Below are positions 9,401 to 11,757 of a stretch of DNA of 11,757 bases, in pieces. The position numbers and the translations under genes were made by a program. The stretch spans positions 1 through 11,757 of the forward strand of contig WTXD01000350.1 in the NCBI GenBank assembly GCA_022496205.1. The letters run 5' to 3'. Under the pieces are notes generated by a model, which worked only from the letters and a program-made list of their open reading frames with translations, had not been told where the DNA came from and searched no databases. Numbering within the stretch: the stretch's first letter is position 1; each line of letters starts with the position of its first letter. The stretch is from Gloeopeniophorella convolvens (Eukaryota; Basidiomycota; Agaricomycetes; Russulales).

Positions 9401-9681
9401 CGAAGAGACCACTATCAAAGGCCTGCTGGCGTCGGTCGTTGGCAGCTTCCCAATTGACGAGCTCGTTGCCGAGGTGGAGCAACGCAACCGCCTGAAAGTC
9501 ATCCTTCCGTGGTTGGTTATGCGCGTACAGGCTGGTAGCCAGGACCCTGCTGTCTACAACGCCATCGCGAAGATCTCAATCGACAGCAACAACCCCGAGC
9601 AGTTCTTGAAGGAGAACAACGTACGTACAGACCTGTGGGCCTCATCACGCCGGAGCTGACTCCTGCCTCCAGCTGTACGAG
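6414..9681 (+). pseudogene. Clathrin heavy chain, 3'-truncated and frameshifted copy
   Basis: Clathrin heavy chain forms the triskelion legs of coated vesicles. The ATG at 6414 (CCACCATGG context) opens MDISKPIAFSEHVQL. Exons: 6414-6497, 6559-6724, 6779-7227, 7281-7763, 7822-8022, 8080-8355, 8412-8642, 8696-8767, 8825-9004, 9058-9620, and 9673-9681 before homology ends. The ten introns are 52-61 bp with intact GT/AG sites. The N-terminal propeller (about residues 1-330: FWKW, VYHWS, GAMQLYS, SQPIEGHAA, YFPPEA, GHLYD-like IHLYDLE), linker and first leg repeats are clear ([36 protein letters not shown]). It covers about 905 residues of the family's usual 1,650-1,700; the rest of the leg, the light-chain-binding region and the trimerisation hub are absent. 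One base is missing after AAC at 8911, between VNIRQN and the expected LQIV, leading to a stop at 9085-9087 (about 723 residues). Invariant-looking positions also deviate. A working full-length copy presumably lies elsewhere. Confidence 0.93.
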
Positions 9682-9726
9682 ATGGCTCGGGCACGTGCCC
9701 TGCGAGCGCGATCTCTGATTGCAACA
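9682..9726 (+). other. Breakpoint sequence between clathrin homology and the dispersed repeat
   Basis: Clathrin homology ends after codons LYE, where fungal relatives as I recall them continue PLVVGK. The following 45 bp are neither clathrin nor clearly part of the left repeat copy. The exon-11 frame stays open through here and into the repeat, ending at TGA 9802-9804. Confidence 0.6.
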
Positions 9727-9899
9727 AGTCCCGCGCGGGCTGCAGCGCAAAAAGCCCGCCTCGAGGCTCGGCGCAGCTCGGAGCGCGGAGAGAATTACCA
9801 CTGAAATTGAATTGAAGAGCCACGCGAGGGCATGTGACTCTGTGAGCTCGAGGTCGACGCTACGTTGTGACAGCAGCGCCGCTGACGTTAACTTCCGAC
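9727..9899 (+). repeat. Dispersed direct repeat, right copy (about 173 bp, less decayed)
   Basis: Same-strand relative of 5603-5742. It keeps the perfect palindromes CCCGCGCGGG and GCCTCGAGGC and ends with the 26-bp block identical to the left copy. It starts 45 bp after clathrin homology stops, so it may be linked to the event that cut the gene. No terminal inverted repeat or clear target duplication was found. It could be a short non-autonomous element, a solo terminal repeat or duplicated promoter DNA. Confidence 0.75.
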
Positions 9900-10346
9900 T
9901 TGGTGCATACTAGGCTGGTGTGAGTCGAGTCCACGGCGTCTTCGGAGAGGACGCTGACATGCTCAACCCCCAACGCTATCTGAACGCTCAGGGGACCTTG
10001 TCGCGGGGCCTGCGGTAGGGTGCGCATGCGCTGGGCCTGAATTGATCGACGACAAGACAGAAGATGTGGAAAGGTATGCTGTAGGGTAATCGAAGGCAGA
10101 GCAGTAAGGAGCGGGAAGGTCTATGATGAGTCAGGTACATAACATTTTGCCCAATCCAATCCATGAACAAACTTGCTAACATCAAGCTCAGTCGTGTTCT
10201 CACTGCCCGCCATCCATACGGTGCTCGGACGAGCCAGCCCCACTCTGTGCGCCTTCGGGACCCAGATCAGGAGCTCCATACTTGGTCCACGGATCCACCC
10301 GTTACCATCGATCCTAGATTCGTCCGTGAAGTCAATTGAGCTCGAG
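9900..10346. other. Spacer between the clathrin fragment and the WD40 gene, no gene seen
   Basis: About 450 bp without a supported reading frame. The right part is the 3' flank of the minus-strand WD40 gene, whose stop is the TGA at 10349-10347. Nothing in it resembles the missing 3' half of the clathrin gene. Confidence 0.45.
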
Positions 10347-11757
10347 TCACGACGTTGTCGCTTTCGGAGTTGATAAGCGAGGATGAGGAGGGCACATCGT
10401 CCCTTCCGGGGATTTTGCAATGGATGTGATGGGAAGCCGGGCTTGCTTGCGTGGGGCATTAGTAGTTGTTCCTATAGCCAGCTTCCAAAGGTGGATTGTG
10501 CCGTCCTTTGAGCCCGAGGCAATGTATCGTCCATCCGGCGAGAATGAAACTGATTGTACCCAGGCTATGTTCCCGCAAAACGGCCTGCAGTCATGTTCCT
10601 GTCCTGGAGTCCCAGACACGGACTCTCTTGTCGTTGGAGCCTGAGGCGATGTATTTGCCATCGATGAGAACACAACCGAGCTGACGGAATTGACGTGACC
10701 TCTAAATGGCCCTGCGATTAGCTTCCCTGATATGACATCCCAGACGTGGATGCTATTATCCCCTGAGCCTGACGCGACGCGCTTGCCATCCGACGAGAAG
10801 GTCACTGAGGAGACCGTGACGCTGCGCCCCACTAGCATCCCTGCGACTACGTCTCCTGTCCTGGTGTCCCAGATGCGAATTGTTCCGTCATCTGATCCTG
10901 AGGCGATATGGAGACCATCTGGCGAGCACGCAACGGAGCGGACGAAGCGGTCGTGCCCTCTAAACGGCCCTGCAACCAGTGTGCCAGACCTAGGGTCCCA
11001 AACGCGGATTGTGTTATCGAAAGACCCAGAGGCCATGATCTGCCCATCCCCAGAGAACGATACCGACATGACCGATTCGGTGTGCCCATTCAACGGCCCA
11101 ATCTCTGTCTCTCCCGTCTTGGAATTCCAGACACGGATCGTATGGTCTACCGATCCTGAGGCGATGCGAAGACCGTCTGGAGAGAAGGCGATAGATGTGA
11201 TGGAGTCGGTGTGTCCTATAAATGGCCCTGCGACCAGCTTGCCTGTGTGAGCATCCCAGATATGGATCATTCCATTGCTTGAGCTCGAGGCGACACGTTG
11301 GCCATCCGGAGAATATGCAACAGACAAGCAATTATCGTTATACGCTGGGGAGACTGATTCGGCTATTGGCCAGTTCGCTAGCCGGCCACTCTTCAGGGAA
11401 ATCGTGTTGGGGAACTTTCCCGAATAAAGAGAAAAGATAAGAGAGTTGGACGGTGTGAAGGGTAGGGCAGAGAGGTAGACGTGCGGCGCGCTGCGGGCGA
11501 TCGGTCTTGCGAAGTACTGCACGAATGCAAGCGCGTCGTCAAGAAGCGCCAGGAAGGCACTCAGCCTCTCCGGCAAACTCTGATGGGCGTGGATTTGAAA
11601 AGACCCCACGGCGACGATAAGACCACTTACCACGGCTCCAGACAGCCACTCCTTTACCGTCAATAATGCTGGCTCAGCAGCTCTGGTATTGCCGGTAACG
11701 CTGAGGAATTCCAGCCAAGGCAAGTAGTGGTCCTCGAGGAGCGATTGGAGCTTATTG
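10347..11757 (-). CDS. NACHT-WD40-type NLR-like protein, C-terminal part (5' end outside window; WD unit 6 frameshifted)
   Basis: The frame is open to the right edge (NKLQSLLEDHYLPWLEFLS). The linker motifs LLDDALAFVQYFARPIARSAP, read as two pieces, then YLSALPF, FPNTISLKSG and NWP are typical of Agaricomycete NACHT-WD40 proteins. The NACHT ATPase itself would lie beyond 11757 and is inferred. A phase-0 intron is likely at 11630-11580 (51 bp, GTAAGT...CAG), removing 17 hydrophobic codons. Seven WD units of 43 residues follow, about 11330-10485, with ends IHIWD, IRVWN, IRVWD, IRIWD, IHVWD, a scrambled sixth, and IHLWK: enough for one seven-bladed propeller. Units 4 and 6 lack the usual GH pair. 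In unit 6, three single-base losses near 10662, 10598 and 10582 scramble about 27 residues and together restore frame. A Pro/Ser/Thr-rich tail precedes TGA. Such proteins are thought to act in non-self recognition, with the propeller as sensor. It may be functional, degenerate or mis-sequenced. Confidence 0.85.
   Translation of the reverse strand, partial: NKLQSLLEDHYLPWLEFLSVTGNTRAAEPALLTVKEWLSGAVVSGLIVAVGSFQIHAHQSLPERLSAFLALLDDALAFVQYFARPIARSAPHVYLSALPFTPSNSLIFSLYSGKFPNTISLKSGRLANWPIAESVSPAYNDNCLSVAYSPDGQRVASSSSNGMIHIWDAHTGKLVAGPFIGHTDSITSIAFSPDGLRIASGSVDHTIRVWNSKTGETEIGPLNGHTESVMSVSFSGDGQIMASGSFDNTIRVWDPRSGTLVAGPFRGHDRFVRSVACSPDGLHIASGSDDGTIRIWDTRTGDVVAGMLVGRSVTVSSVTFSSDGKRVASGSGDNSIHVWDVISGKLIAGPFRGHVNSVSSVVFSSMANTSPQAPTTRESVSGTPGQEHDCRPFCGNIAWVQSVSFSPDGRYIASGSKDGTIHLWKLAIGTTTNAPRKQARLPITSIAKSPEGTMCPPHPRLSTPKATTS
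10485..11330 (-). repeat. Tandem WD40-coding units, 129-bp period, seven units
   Basis: Each unit encodes 43 residues in the pattern S-x-DG-x-x-(I/V)ASGS...(I/V)x(V/I)W-D...G-x-x-x-GP-x-x-GH. By eye units are related but clearly diverged from one another. They do not form the near-identical, recently shuffled type known from the highly variable Podospora het genes. Confidence 0.75.

Noticed and set aside
753..10133. TGAGTCA (Gcn4/AP-1-like) heptamers at 753, 1013 and 10127
   Set aside because: About one or two occurrences are expected by chance in 11.8 kb, and one lies nowhere near a promoter, so no regulation is claimed.
10732..11250. 172-codon plus-strand open frame
   Set aside because: It is the exact antisense of the WD40 units. 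The 129-bp periodic coding pattern keeps the opposite strand open, and the translation shows only a periodic Pro/Ser/Glu pattern.
11588..11640. Possible transmembrane segment in the NLR-like protein
   Set aside because: The hydrophobic stretch coincides with a 51-bp GTAAGT...CAG unit, so it is better explained as intron sequence read through.
1..11757. tRNA, rRNA, CRISPR or bacterial-type operon signals
   Set aside because: Read for them and saw none. The many short GT-AG introns show this is fungal nuclear DNA.

Overview
The window reads as nuclear DNA of a basidiomycete fungus, probably an Agaricomycete and possibly a wood-rot polypore. Three things suggest this: protein genes cut by many very short introns (51-69 bp, mostly GTRNGY donors and YAG acceptors); the linker plus WD40 architecture of the large Agaricomycete NACHT-WD40 families; and clathrin residues that look fungal by recall. 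No bacterial signals (operons, Shine-Dalgarno sites) are present. No database search was possible, so family names rest on motifs and recall.

Layout, left to right. (1) 1-739, minus strand: 5' part of a metallo-beta-lactamase-fold hydrolase with one 54-bp intron; it runs off the left edge. (2) 740-4488: a long stretch without a convincing gene. It holds a 932-bp non-autonomous DNA transposon-like element (1417-2348) with 36-bp terminal inverted repeats bounded by TA, plus several hairpins. (3) 4489-5175, plus strand: a small secreted protein with two LysM domains, in five exons, one of only 16 nt. (4) 5176-6413: no clear gene, but one copy of a dispersed direct repeat (5603-5742). (5) 6414-9681, plus strand: a clathrin heavy chain gene fragment. 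Ten exons and the start of an eleventh are recognisable, corresponding to about 905 of roughly 1,680 residues. Homology stops abruptly near 9681, and there is also a 1-nt frameshift at about 8911. The second copy of the dispersed repeat (9727-9899) lies just after the breakpoint. (6) 10347-11757, minus strand: the 3' part of a NACHT-WD40-type (fungal NLR-like) gene, with the linker and a seven-unit WD40 propeller. Unit six is scrambled by three single-base deletions that together restore the frame, and a 51-bp intron is hidden in the open frame.

The genes do not form an evident pathway. The window looks like an accessory, repeat-bearing stretch with a lactonase-like hydrolase, a chitin-binding-type secreted protein, a broken clathrin copy and an NLR-like gene. 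I see no convincing new multi-gene system. The observations most worth following are the truncated clathrin copy bracketed by direct repeats, the compensated frameshifts in the WD40 propeller, and the gene-model corrections for the LysM and NLR genes. All four frameshifts are single-base losses, three of them fitting homopolymer shortening, so assembly error must be excluded before biology is inferred.
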